Origin: Kitasatospora sp. GAS204B
GTDB lineage: Bacteria; Actinomycetota; Actinomycetes; Streptomycetales; Streptomycetaceae
DNA length: 64,000 nucleotides
Direction: 5' to 3'
NCBI RefSeq assembly: GCF_029892155.1
Contig: NZ_JARZAG010000006.1
Location: 124,001-188,000, forward strand
In this document: in pieces, positions 11,049 through 20,023 of the stretch
How positions within the stretch are numbered: position 1 is the first letter of the stretch
Layout of the letters: every line of letters starts with the position of its first letter
Position numbers and translations under genes: made by a program
Notes under the pieces: model-generated
Told to the model about the DNA's origin: nothing
Seen by the model: the letters and a program-made list of their open reading frames with translations, nothing else
Databases searched by the model: none

Positions 11049-12065
11049 ATGGCGCGACGACAGGTGGCCGGAGCCAGGGTCGTGGTCGGCGTCGACGGCT
11101 CCGAGCAGTCCAGACGCGCGCTGCGCTGGGCGCTGCGCTACGCCGGGCAGGCCGACGCGATCGTGGAGGCGGTGCTGGCCTGGCAGCCGCCGTTCTCCGG
11201 GCAGGGTGGCACGGTCCCGGCGGCGGAGCAGGCGAAGCTCGGCGAACTCGCCGTCCAGGCCCTGGCCGAGAACGTGGCGAAGGTGGCCGGGGAGCGGCCC
11301 GCGGTCGAGATCCGCCGCCGGGCCGAGGAGGGGACCGCGGCGCAGGTCCTGCTGCGCGCCGCCGCCGACGAGGACGTGTCGCTGCTGGTGGTCGGTCACC
11401 GCGGGGCCGGCGGCTTCACCGGGGCGCTGCTCGGCTCGGTCGGGCAGCACTGCGTCCAGCACGCGGCCTGCCCGGTGGTCGTCGTCCGCGGCGATCGCGG
11501 CACCATCACCGATCCCACCGCCGGCCGCGCGGACACCTTCCAGAGCACTCCCGAGGACACCGTCATGAGCACCACTGCGAACGCCGCTTCGAGCGCCATT
11601 TCGAACACGGCCGAGAACGCTCCCGAACAGCACGCCGGGGTCGCACCGCCCGCCCCCGGCGCCCCCGCGCCGCAGGTCTGGCCCTCGCTGCGGGCCAACG
11701 ACGCCCGCGGGCTGATCCGCTTCCTGGCCGAGGCGTTCGGCTTCGAGGAGGTGGTGGTCTACGGCGAGGGCGACTTCGTCGAGCACGCCCAGCTCGCCTG
11801 GCCGCTCGGCGGCGGCCTGATGCTCGGCTCGGCCCGGCAGAACCCCGGCGGTGCGTGGCAGCCGCAGCCGGGCTCGTTCGCCTGCTACGTGGTGACCGAC
11901 CGGCCGGACGCGCTGCACCAGCGGGCCAAGGCCGCCGGCGCCGAGATCGTCAGCCCGCCGCACACCACCGACTACGGCTCGCGGGACTTCTCGGCCCGGG
12001 ACCCCGAGGGCAACCACTGGTACTTCGGCACCTACCGCGGCGAGCCGCGTTCCCCGAAGGAGTGA
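11049..12065 (+). CDS. Universal stress protein fused to a VOC domain
   Basis: A single 338-residue frame joins two normally separate proteins. Residues 1-155 form a UspA domain (VVVGVDGSEQSRRAL, then VVGHRGAGGFTGALLGSVGQHC, the ATP loop). Residues about 205-335 form a VOC/glyoxalase-like domain (DARGLIRFLAEAFGFEE, VTDRPDALHQRAKAAGAEIV, FSARDPEGNHWYFGTY). The linker contains MSTTANAASSAISNTA, which looks like the natural start of a free-standing VOC protein at 11565. This therefore looks like a stop-codon loss between adjacent genes. RBS GGAAGGGGAAG precedes the ATG. Activity unknown. Confidence 0.88.
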   Translation: MARRQVAGARVVVGVDGSEQSRRALRWALRYAGQADAIVEAVLAWQPPFSGQGGTVPAAEQAKLGELAVQALAENVAKVAGERPAVEIRRRAEEGTAAQVLLRAAADEDVSLLVVGHRGAGGFTGALLGSVGQHCVQHAACPVVVVRGDRGTITDPTAGRADTFQSTPEDTVMSTTANAASSAISNTAENAPEQHAGVAPPAPGAPAPQVWPSLRANDARGLIRFLAEAFGFEEVVVYGEGDFVEHAQLAWPLGGGLMLGSARQNPGGAWQPQPGSFACYVVTDRPDALHQRAKAAGAEIVSPPHTTDYGSRDFSARDPEGNHWYFGTYRGEPRSPKE

Positions 12066-12170
12066 ATCGCACGGCTGAGCGGAAATAGCGGGGCGCCCGG
12101 GGGAGCTGTGCACCGTGGAACCCGAAGGTGGTCGACCTGACGGGTGGTGCCTGATGGAGGTGGCAGTGCG

Positions 12171-13571
<1,401 letters not shown>

Positions 13572-13594
13572 GAGAGGGCCGGTGCCCGGCGGCG

Positions 13595-13626
13595 CCCGTC
13601 CGCACGGCCGCGCCCGCGCGGACGGG
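13595..13626 (+). terminator. Hairpin after fumC
   Basis: CCCGTCCGC (13595-13603) and GCGGACGGG (13618-13626) form a perfect 9-bp stem with a 14-nt loop, 24 bases after the fumC stop. Confidence 0.5.
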
Positions 13627-13710
13627 GTCCGTGCGACGGGGCCGTGGTACGGGTACGGTCGGATCCAGACCGGCCGGGCCAGCACGGCCGGGCAGCGAGG
13701 AGGCGCAGCG

Positions 13711-14529
13711 ATGACCGAGGCAGCGGCCGGCGGGGCGGACGCGAGCGGCGTGGCGAAGGGCGCGGCGGTGCGCTGCGTGCCGGCGCTGCCGAGTTGGGTC
13801 AGCCTGATGACCGCCGACCTGGACGCCGCCACCGAGTTCTACGGAGCGCTGCTCGGCTGGTCCTTCAGCCCGGGCCCGCATCGCTGGGGCCCCTACAAGC
13901 GCGCGATGGTCGACGGTGTGGCGGTGGCCGGGCTGGGCTCCTCGGTCGACCTCCAGCTGCCGGTCGCCTGGACCAGCTACTTCGGCACCGAGGACGCCGA
14001 CGCGATCGCCGAACGGGTCCGTGCCCGCGGCGGCACGGTGGCGGTGGGCCCGCTGGGCTTCGACGCCGGTCGGCTGGCGATCGCGTCCGACCCGGCGGGC
14101 GCGCCGTTCGGCATCTGGGAGGGCCCGAGGGACTCCGGCCCGGTGCACAGCACGATCCCCGGCGCGCCGGTCTGGATCGAGTTGCGCACCACGGACGCGT
14201 TCGCCGCCGCGCTCTTCTACGGCGAGGTCTTCGCCTGGGACAACCGCGACCCGAAGGACCTGGAGGTCCGCTGGGAGCACGACCGGGTGGTGCTGCGCAC
14301 CGGCGGGCGCAGCGTGGCGGCGCTCGCCGTGGCCACCGACCCCGAGGCCCGGCCGACCTGGAACGTCTACTTCTCGGCCGCCGACGCGGACCGGGCGGTG
14401 GAGCTGGCCGACCGGCTCGGCGCCGACGTGCTGGGCGAGGTGCTGGACACCCCGTACGGGCGGGTGGCACACCTGCGTGACCCGCAGGGCGGGCGGTTCT
14501 CGCTGATCAGCCGCCCGGCGGCGAGCTGA
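13711..14529 (+). CDS. Two-domain VOC family protein
   Basis: A 272-residue protein of two VOC (glyoxalase/bleomycin-resistance) modules. The first is about 20-140 (WVSLMTADLDAATEFYGALLGW) and the second about 150-270 (WIELRTTDAFAAALFYGEVFAW, LRDPQGGRFSLIS). Streptomyces hydroxylases and antibiotic-sequestering proteins share this layout, but the substrate cannot be deduced. The ATG at 13711 is preceded by GCGAGGAGGCGC, an excellent ribosome binding site that decides the start. Confidence 0.9.
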   Translation: MTEAAAGGADASGVAKGAAVRCVPALPSWVSLMTADLDAATEFYGALLGWSFSPGPHRWGPYKRAMVDGVAVAGLGSSVDLQLPVAWTSYFGTEDADAIAERVRARGGTVAVGPLGFDAGRLAIASDPAGAPFGIWEGPRDSGPVHSTIPGAPVWIELRTTDAFAAALFYGEVFAWDNRDPKDLEVRWEHDRVVLRTGGRSVAALAVATDPEARPTWNVYFSAADADRAVELADRLGADVLGEVLDTPYGRVAHLRDPQGGRFSLISRPAAS

Positions 14530-14549
14530 CCTGTCGGCCACGGACCGCG

Positions 14550-14638
14550 CTTCGGGGCGACGCGGTTCGGGGCGACGCGGTTCGGAGTGCCGTGGTTCGG
14601 GGAGCCGTGGTTCGGGGTGCCGCCGTTCGGGCGAACCC
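14550..14638. repeat. Degenerate 15-bp tandem repeat
   Basis: About five and a half copies of a 15-bp unit of the form GGTTCGGGGnGnCGT lie between the VOC gene and the 42-residue gene. Copies differ at several positions. No gene is evident in it. Confidence 0.6.
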
Positions 14639-14720
14639 TGGGCTGGACCCGTTTGCCAGTGGCCGGCCCGGGTACCGCTCGGCTCACGATCCTTCAAGAT
14701 CAACGAGCCGAGGAGGCAGG

Positions 14721-14849
14721 ATGGAACGCGATGTCACCACCCCGGGCGAGCCGGGCCACCGCAACGAGCAGGTGCGGAAGCAGATCGCCGTCGAGGAGGT
14801 GGAACCCGTAGACGACACCGAGCAGTACGCGATCCTGGGCGAGGACTGA
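14721..14849 (+). CDS. 42-residue acidic small protein
   Basis: A short frame with a strong ribosome binding site (GAGGAGGCAGG) directly before the ATG. It encodes MERDVTTPGEP, a basic helix-like middle (HRNEQVRKQIAVEEVE) and the tail PVDDTEQYAILGED. There is no Cys, signal peptide or membrane segment. A hairpin follows the stop. I do not recognise the family. It could be a small regulatory or accessory protein; a RiPP precursor seems unlikely without a modifying enzyme nearby. Confidence 0.55.
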   Translation: MERDVTTPGEPGHRNEQVRKQIAVEEVEPVDDTEQYAILGED

Positions 14850-14855
14850 CGGCCC

Positions 14856-14874
14856 GCCAGGCTCTTGCCTGACG
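14856..14874. terminator. Hairpin between convergent genes
   Basis: CGCCAGGC and GCCTGACG pair over 8 bp (one mismatch) around a TCTT loop, between the small-protein stop and the end of the minus-strand aldehyde dehydrogenase gene. Confidence 0.45.
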
Positions 14875-14890
14875 GACCGTCGGCTCGATC

Positions 14891-16285
14891 TCACCCCTGT
14901 GCCACCCACACCGTGGTCGCGTTGCAGAACTCGCGGATCCCGTGCCCGGACAGCTCCCGCCCGTAGCCGGAGCGGCGGACTCCGCCGAACGGCAGCGCCG
15001 GGTGCGAGGCGGTCATCCCGTTGAAGAAGACGCCGCCCGCCTGGATGTCGCGGACGAAGCGCTCCTGCTCGGCCGCATCGGTGGTCCAGACGTTGGAACT
15101 CAGGCCGAACGGCGTGTCATTGGCCAGCCGCACGGCGTGCTCCAGGTCGTCGGCCCGGTAGAGCGTTGCGACCGGGCCGAAGGCCTCCTCGTGGTGGATC
15201 CGCATCTGCTCGGTGATCCCGCTGAGCACGGTCGGCGGGTAGTACCAGCCCTCGCCCAGTCGGTCGGGCACCTCCACCTCGCACTCCATCTCGGCCCCCA
15301 GCGCCAGCGCGTCCGCGACCAGCTCGCTCAGCTCGTCGCGCCCCTGCCGGGTGGCCAGCGGCCCGACCTCGGTGGCCTCGTCCATCGGGTCGCCGATCCG
15401 CAGCGCCACCATCCGCGCGGTGAAGGCGATCCTGAACTCCTCGTACACCGCGGTGTGCACGATGAACCGCTTGGCGGCGATGCAGGACTGCCCGTTGTTC
15501 TGCACCCGTGCGGTGACCGCCGTGCGGGCGGCGGCCGCGATGTCGGCCGAGGGCAGCACCACGAAGGGGTCGCTGCCGCCCAGCTCCAGCACCGTCTTCT
15601 TCACCTCGTCGCCGGCCACCGCGGCCACTGCCCGTCCCGCGCCCTCGCTGCCGGTCAGCGTGGCCGCCGCCACCCGGTGGTCGCGCAGCACCTCGGCCAC
15701 CGCGCCGGACTCGATCAGCAGGGTCTGGAAGCAGCCGTCCGGGAATCCGGCGCCGCGGAACAGATCCTCCAGGTAGAGCGCGGTCTGCGGGACGTTGGAG
15801 GCGTGCTTGAGCAGCCCCACGTTGCCCGCCATCAGGGCCGGTGCCGCGAACCGGATCACCTGCCAGAGTGGGAAGTTCCACGGCATGACGGCCAGCACCA
15901 CCCCCAGCGGCCGGTAGCGCACCCAGGCCCGGGCGGCCCCGGCGTCCGCCACGTCCTCGGCCGCGGGGTGCTCGTCGGCCAGCAGGGCGGGGGTGCGCTC
16001 GGCGTACCAGCGCATCGCCTTCGCGCACTTGGCGGCCTCCGCACGAGCGGCGGTCAGCGGCTTGCCCATCTCGGTGGTCATCAGCCGGGCGATCGTCTCC
16101 CGGTCGGCGTCCAGCAACTCGGCGGCCCGGCGCATCAGCTGCGCCCGGTGGGCGAAGTCGGTCAACCGGTACTGCTGGAAGGTCTGTTCGGCCCGGGCCA
16201 GTCGTTGCTCGACGGCGGTGGCCGGGTAGGGTTCGAAGGTCCGCAGGGTCTTTCCGGTCGCCGGGTTCACGGTCGCGATCGCCAT
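14891..16285 (-). CDS. Succinate-semialdehyde dehydrogenase (NAD(P)+)
   Basis: A 464-residue aldehyde dehydrogenase, which oxidises an aldehyde to the acid. The opening (MAIATVNPATGKTLRTFEPY) and the short length match GabD1-type succinate-semialdehyde dehydrogenases. Visible motifs are VLAVMPWNFPLWQV, the catalytic-Glu segment VLELGGSDPFVVLP, and NNGQSCIAAKRFI with the nucleophilic Cys. The role would be the GABA shunt or succinate-semialdehyde removal. It is monocistronic and divergent from a hypothetical gene. Exact aldehyde preference is inferred. Confidence 0.9.
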   Translation of the reverse strand: MAIATVNPATGKTLRTFEPYPATAVEQRLARAEQTFQQYRLTDFAHRAQLMRRAAELLDADRETIARLMTTEMGKPLTAARAEAAKCAKAMRWYAERTPALLADEHPAAEDVADAGAARAWVRYRPLGVVLAVMPWNFPLWQVIRFAAPALMAGNVGLLKHASNVPQTALYLEDLFRGAGFPDGCFQTLLIESGAVAEVLRDHRVAAATLTGSEGAGRAVAAVAGDEVKKTVLELGGSDPFVVLPSADIAAAARTAVTARVQNNGQSCIAAKRFIVHTAVYEEFRIAFTARMVALRIGDPMDEATEVGPLATRQGRDELSELVADALALGAEMECEVEVPDRLGEGWYYPPTVLSGITEQMRIHHEEAFGPVATLYRADDLEHAVRLANDTPFGLSSNVWTTDAAEQERFVRDIQAGGVFFNGMTASHPALPFGGVRRSGYGRELSGHGIREFCNATTVWVAQG

Positions 16286-16344
16286 CGGTCGCCTCCTGGG
16301 TGCGGGGGCGCGGGCATCGGGCCCGGCCCGCTCGCGTCGAGCCT

Positions 16345-16411
16345 AGGGCCTGTCCGGCCGATCTTGTCGGCTGCGACACCAGCGGCTGACGCCGCGGGGC
16401 GGACAGGCCCT
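16345..16411. mobile_element. Candidate 67-bp MITE-like inverted-repeat element
   Basis: AGGGCCTGTCCG (16345-16356) is repeated as its exact inverse CGGACAGGCCCT (16400-16411), with 43 bp between. It sits in the divergent promoter region of the dehydrogenase and the 182-residue gene. Compact terminal inverted repeats like this are typical of non-autonomous transposon relics. No transposase is present, and a regulatory hairpin is an alternative. Confidence 0.4.
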
Positions 16412-16518
16412 GGGCCTTCTCGTGCGGATCCGGTCGGATCAGCGCGCGGACCCCGGGGGTACGGCCGTGCGCGCCCATCGGACAGGATGGACCCGACCCG
16501 ATGGAGGAAGAGGCCGAC

Positions 16519-17067
16519 ATGAACCTGTCGTTCGAGACGCCGCCGCCGTACGACCTGGGGCCGGACCCGGACCTCGGCGGCCGGCTGCGAGAGCTGGCCG
16601 AGTACGGGGACCGGGTCGTCCACCTCGGGCCGGACGACGGTCGGGGCCACGGGCAGCTCTGTTGGGACGTGTTGGCCCCCACCGGTCTGCTCGCGCCGCA
16701 CTGCGGGGACTGCGAGCACGGGCACGGTGGCCCGAGCAGCCCCGAGCAGGTGGGGTCCGCGCTGAGCAGGCGCATCCCGCCGCCGGAGGCGCCGCCGTGG
16801 ATCGCCGCTACGCTGCTCCGCTCCCTCGCCTACACCCACGGCAGCGTGGACGGCCCGCTGCGCCCGCTGGCCGACGCCGTCGCCGGGGCGCTGGTGACAC
16901 TGCTCGGTCCGGATGCCGACTGGCGCGCCAACGGCTTCGCGGCCTACTGGGAAGGCAATGGTGGCAAGCGCTCCTGGACGCCGGTCACCGAAGCCACCTT
17001 CGACGCGGCCGTGGTCGGCATCGGCAACGGCCATGCCGTGGTGATCGTCGCCACCGACGAGGACTGA
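16519..17067 (+). CDS. Hypothetical 182-residue protein
   Basis: An acidic soluble protein of unknown family. It opens MNLSFETPPPYDLGPDPDLG and contains a Cys/His cluster (HCGDCEHGHGG, about 57-67) that could hold a metal. The C-terminus resembles a small alpha/beta fold (WTPVTEATFDAAVVGIGNGHAVVIVATDED). ATG 16519 is chosen because GGAGGAAGAGG lies upstream at proper distance; ATG 16501 is the alternative, adding six residues. No functional partner nearby. Confidence 0.7.
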   Translation: MNLSFETPPPYDLGPDPDLGGRLRELAEYGDRVVHLGPDDGRGHGQLCWDVLAPTGLLAPHCGDCEHGHGGPSSPEQVGSALSRRIPPPEAPPWIAATLLRSLAYTHGSVDGPLRPLADAVAGALVTLLGPDADWRANGFAAYWEGNGGKRSWTPVTEATFDAAVVGIGNGHAVVIVATDED

Positions 17068-17122
17068 GGCGGGCCGCACGGCCCGGGCCCCCGGCGGCAC
17101 CGCGCGGGTGCATGCTGGGGGC

Positions 17123-17935
17123 ATGCCCGAGGGTGACTCCGTCTTCCGCACCGCAGCCCAGCTGCACCAGGCCCTGGCCGGACACCGGCTGACCACTGCC
17201 GAGCTGCGGGTCCCGGCGCACGCCACCGCCGACCTGACGGGTCGTCAGGTGTACGAGGTGGTACCGCGCGGCAAGCACCTGCTGACCCGGTTGGAGGGCG
17301 GGCTGACCCTGCACACGCACCTGCGGATGGACGGCCGCTGGCAGCTCTACCCCGCAGGCGAGCGGTGGACCGGCGGCCCCGCGCACCAGATCCGCGCCGT
17401 CCTCGGCACCACCACGCAGACCGCGGTCGGCTACCGGCTGCCGGTGGTGGAACTGCTGCGCACCGCAGACGAGGCCGAGGCGGTCGGCCACCTGGGCCCC
17501 GACCTGCTCGGCGCCGACTGGACGGCCGACAGCGCGGGGGAGGCGGTGCGGCGGCTGTCCGCCGCACCCGAGCGGCCGACCGGCGAGGCGATGCTCGATC
17601 AGCGCAACCTGGCCGGGATCGGCAACGTGTACGCCAACGAGCTGTGCTTCATGGCGGGGGTGACCCCGTGGACGCCGTTCGGTGAACTGCCCGCCCCCGA
17701 GCGCCTGGTGGCGTTGGCGCACCGGCTGCTGTACGCCAACCGGTTGCGCCCGGGGCACGTCACCACCGGTGAGCCGCGCCCGGACCGCAGCCACTGGGTC
17801 TACGGTCGGGCGGGGCGGCCCTGCCGGCGCTGCGGTGCCCGGGTCCGAACGGCGCGGCAGGGGGTCGAGCCGCAGCAGCGGGTGGCGTTCTGGTGCCCGA
17901 GCTGCCAGCGCGGTCCGAGCCCGGCCGACGGTTGA
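17123..17935 (+). CDS. Fpg/Nei family DNA glycosylase (endonuclease VIII type)
   Basis: A 270-residue base-excision repair enzyme that removes oxidised bases and cleaves the abasic site. The processed N-terminus is MPEGDSV: Pro is the Schiff-base nucleophile and Glu the general acid. The D in place of the Fpg family's L points to the Nei branch. H2TH region: LDQRNLAGIGNVYANELCF. A C-terminal zinc finger uses four Cys (CRRCGARVR and FWCPSC). An exact copy of the recurring palindrome lies at 17234-17248. Gene end is 20 bp from the convergent VOC gene. Confidence 0.93.
   Translation: MPEGDSVFRTAAQLHQALAGHRLTTAELRVPAHATADLTGRQVYEVVPRGKHLLTRLEGGLTLHTHLRMDGRWQLYPAGERWTGGPAHQIRAVLGTTTQTAVGYRLPVVELLRTADEAEAVGHLGPDLLGADWTADSAGEAVRRLSAAPERPTGEAMLDQRNLAGIGNVYANELCFMAGVTPWTPFGELPAPERLVALAHRLLYANRLRPGHVTTGEPRPDRSHWVYGRAGRPCRRCGARVRTARQGVEPQQRVAFWCPSCQRGPSPADG
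17234..17248. promoter_or_regulatory. Recurring palindrome (CTGACGGGTCGTCAG)
   Basis: Exact CTGACG-N3-CGTCAG, in frame inside the glycosylase gene as CTG ACG GGT CGT CAG. It uses the GGT and CGT codons that are minority choices in this G+C-rich genome. Confidence 0.4.
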
Positions 17936-17955
17936 CCCAGAGCCTGACCCGGGAC

Positions 17956-18456
17956 TCAGGTCGCGGAGCCCGCCGCGGCGCCGGTGACCAGGTCGGCGCC
18001 CCAGCGCTCGATCGCGCTCGCCAAGTCGAGGCCGCGCAGGCCGTGCTGCTCGTCGTCGGTGGGCCAGTCCTCGCGCGGAACCCGCCACATCACCTCGAAC
18101 TCGTTGCCGTCGGGGTCCTTGGCGTAGAACGACTTGGAGACCACGTGGTCGGTGGCGCCGACCAGCGCGCCGCGCTCGGTCAGCTTCTGGCCGATCTCGG
18201 CCAGCTCGCCCAGCGTGCCGACCTCCCAGGCCAGGTGGTAGAGCCCGACCCGGCCCTGCTGCGGGCCCGGGGCCTGGGCGCCGACCGCGAAGAGCCCGAG
18301 GTCGTGGTCGTTCAGGCTGTCGGGCGAGCTGAGGAAGGCGGCCCGGCCCGGCATCTCGACGTCCACCCGGAAGCCGAGGACCTCGGTGTAGAAGGCGACG
18401 GCGCGGGACACGTCGCGGATGTAGAGCACCGCGTGGTTGAGGCGGCGGACGGGCAT
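17956..18456 (-). CDS. VOC family protein (extradiol-dioxygenase-like)
   Basis: A 166-residue single-unit VOC protein. It has LNHAVLYIRDVSRAVAFYTEVLGF with a likely metal His, HLAWEVGTLGELAEI with a second, and KDPDGNEFEVMW with the Glu ligand, so the three-residue metal site appears intact. Such proteins include catechol 2,3-dioxygenases and glyoxalases; the substrate is not determined. It lies 98 bp downstream of the ribA-like gene on the same strand, so both may respond to the MarR regulator. Confidence 0.88.
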   Translation of the reverse strand: MPVRRLNHAVLYIRDVSRAVAFYTEVLGFRVDVEMPGRAAFLSSPDSLNDHDLGLFAVGAQAPGPQQGRVGLYHLAWEVGTLGELAEIGQKLTERGALVGATDHVVSKSFYAKDPDGNEFEVMWRVPREDWPTDDEQHGLRGLDLASAIERWGADLVTGAAAGSAT

Positions 18457-18511
18457 GGTGATCCCTGCCTTTCGGGGTGAACCTTCGCAGTGGGGCTGCG
18501 GGGGTGTTCGA

Positions 18512-18553
18512 GTGGTCGGGGCTGCGTGATCGGGGCTACGTGATCGGGGCTGC
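18512..18553. repeat. Three tandem copies of a 14-bp unit
   Basis: GTGGTCGGGGCTGC, GTGATCGGGGCTAC and GTGATCGGGGCTGC follow one another directly, filling most of the gap between the ribA-like stop and the VOC gene. Confidence 0.7.
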
Positions 18554-18554
18554 G

Positions 18555-19220
18555 TCAGGCGTGCTCGGGCTGCAGGACCAGGCCGTGGCCGAGGGTCTGC
18601 GCCGTGCCCCGGGCCTTGGTGCGCAGGTAGTGCAGGTTGCTGGGGGAGGCGTGCACCCCGGTCGGCACCCGGCGGGTGATCGTGATGCCGAGCGCGCCGA
18701 GTTGGGCGGCCTTGGCGGGGTTGTTGCTCAACAGGTTGACTCTGGGCGCCCCCAGAGTGTGCAGCATCTGGGCGGCCGCGGTGTAGTCGCGGGCGTCCTC
18801 GGGCAGGCCGAGGGCGGCGTTGGCGGCGTAGGTGTCGAGGCCGCCGTCCTGCAAGGCGTAGGCGTCGAGCTTGTTGTAGAGGCCGATGCCACGGCCCTCC
18901 TGGCGCAGGTAGAGCAGGTAGCCGCCGTGCTCGGCGATCTGTTCCACCGACTCGCGCAGCTGCGGGCCGCAGTCGCAGCGCGCCGAGCCGAACACGTCGC
19001 CGGTCAGGCACTCGGAGTGCACGCGCACCAGGGGAGCGGCGGTGGCCCGCGGGTCGCCGAGGCCGAGTGCGAGGTGCTCGGCGCCGTCGGCGAGGTCGTG
19101 GAAGGTCACCACATCGGCCTCGACGCGGAAGCCGTCACCGAACCGCAGTGGCACCCGGACCCTGGTTCGCACCCGGGCGGGCGGCGGTAGGGTCGGGACG
19201 GATGGAGCGGGACTGGTCAT
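18555..19220 (-). CDS. ribA: GTP cyclohydrolase II
   Basis: A 221-residue GTP cyclohydrolase II, the first step of riboflavin synthesis (GTP to diaminopyrimidine phosphate, formate and PPi). The zinc site is clear: HSECLTGDVFGSARCDCGPQL holds the three Cys, and LYLRQEGRGIGL is the catalytic loop. It is free-standing, not fused to RibB, and away from a rib operon, so it is probably a second copy for a specialised flavin demand. It diverges from a MarR gene over two identical operators. The start ATG 19220 sits just downstream of the first operator. Confidence 0.93.
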   Translation of the reverse strand: MTSPAPSVPTLPPPARVRTRVRVPLRFGDGFRVEADVVTFHDLADGAEHLALGLGDPRATAAPLVRVHSECLTGDVFGSARCDCGPQLRESVEQIAEHGGYLLYLRQEGRGIGLYNKLDAYALQDGGLDTYAANAALGLPEDARDYTAAAQMLHTLGAPRVNLLSNNPAKAAQLGALGITITRRVPTGVHASPSNLHYLRTKARGTAQTLGHGLVLQPEHA

Positions 19221-19241
19221 GGAGGGTCTCCGCAGAAGTAG

Positions 19242-19253
19242 TTCAAATTTGAA
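19242..19253. promoter_or_regulatory. MarR operator 1 (TTCAAATTTGAA)
   Basis: A perfect 12-bp palindrome, markedly A+T-rich against its surroundings, 22 bp upstream of the ribA-like start codon. Confidence 0.75.
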
Positions 19254-19288
19254 GCCCAATGCCACGGTACCTCACCCGGGCGGCACGC

Positions 19289-19300
19289 TTCAAATTTGAA
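19289..19300. promoter_or_regulatory. MarR operator 2 (TTCAAATTTGAA)
   Basis: An identical copy of the palindrome, 47 bp centre-to-centre from operator 1 and 23 bp upstream of the MarR start. Paired operators over divergent genes fit autoregulation. Confidence 0.75.
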
Positions 19301-19322
19301 CAATACGGATACGCTTGGACGC

Positions 19323-19778
19323 ATGGCAGAGACCCGGTGGCTCGACGAGCAGGAGATGGCGGCCTGGCGCGGCTTCATTGCGGCGAGCAGCCTGGTGGCG
19401 CGTCGGCTGGAGCAGCAGCTGAAGGACGACTCCGGGCTCTCGCACACCCAGTACGAGATCCTGGTGCACCTCTCCGCCGTCCCCGAGGGTGAGCTGCGGA
19501 TGGCCGAGCTGGCCGACCGGGTGGTCACCTCGAAGAGTGGACTCAGCTACCAGGTCGCGCAGTTGGAGAAGGCGGGGCTGGTCGGGCGGCGGTCCTGTCC
19601 GAGCGATGTGCGCGGGGTCTTCGCCTGCCTCACCGAGCGCGGGCGCGAGGTGCTGCGTGCTGCGGCGCCCGGGCACGTCGGGGCGGTGCGGGCGGCGCTG
19701 ATCGACGTGCTGGACCGCGAGCAGCTCGCGGTGGTCGCCGAGGCGCTGGGTGAGGTGGCCCGCCGACTGCGCGACTGA
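19323..19778 (+). CDS. MarR family transcriptional regulator
   Basis: A 151-residue winged-helix repressor. The N-terminal dimerisation helix is followed by the DNA-reading part: LRMAELADRVVTSKSGLSYQVAQLEKAGLV, then the wing SDVRGVFACLTERGREVL. MarR proteins usually bind palindromes of this length and release on binding a phenolic or oxidant ligand. Two identical TTCAAATTTGAA sites between it and the divergent ribA-like gene are the likely targets. Ligand unknown. Confidence 0.93.
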   Translation: MAETRWLDEQEMAAWRGFIAASSLVARRLEQQLKDDSGLSHTQYEILVHLSAVPEGELRMAELADRVVTSKSGLSYQVAQLEKAGLVGRRSCPSDVRGVFACLTERGREVLRAAAPGHVGAVRAALIDVLDREQLAVVAEALGEVARRLRD

Positions 19779-19876
19779 CGGGCGGGCCGGGCGGGCTCAC
19801 GGGGCTCGGATGGGCCGGTGGGTGAACGCCCGGTGGCGCGATCGGGTCTACGCGGGTCCTGGTGGGCCTCCTCTCG

Positions 19877-19891
19877 CTGACGAGACGTCAG
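19877..19891. promoter_or_regulatory. Recurring palindrome (CTGACGAGACGTCAG)
   Basis: An exact intergenic copy 133 bp upstream of the lysozyme start, where it could act on that promoter. Confidence 0.5.
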
Positions 19892-20023
19892 TTCTCTAGC
19901 GGGGTCGGCGGGTTGGCCGCTACGCTCGCCCAGCGCGGTGATGCCAATCATTGGTACGTGTGCATCGACATCCGCGTTTTCGCATCGGTGGTACTCATCC
20001 CTGCCAGGCCACAAGGAGCGAAC

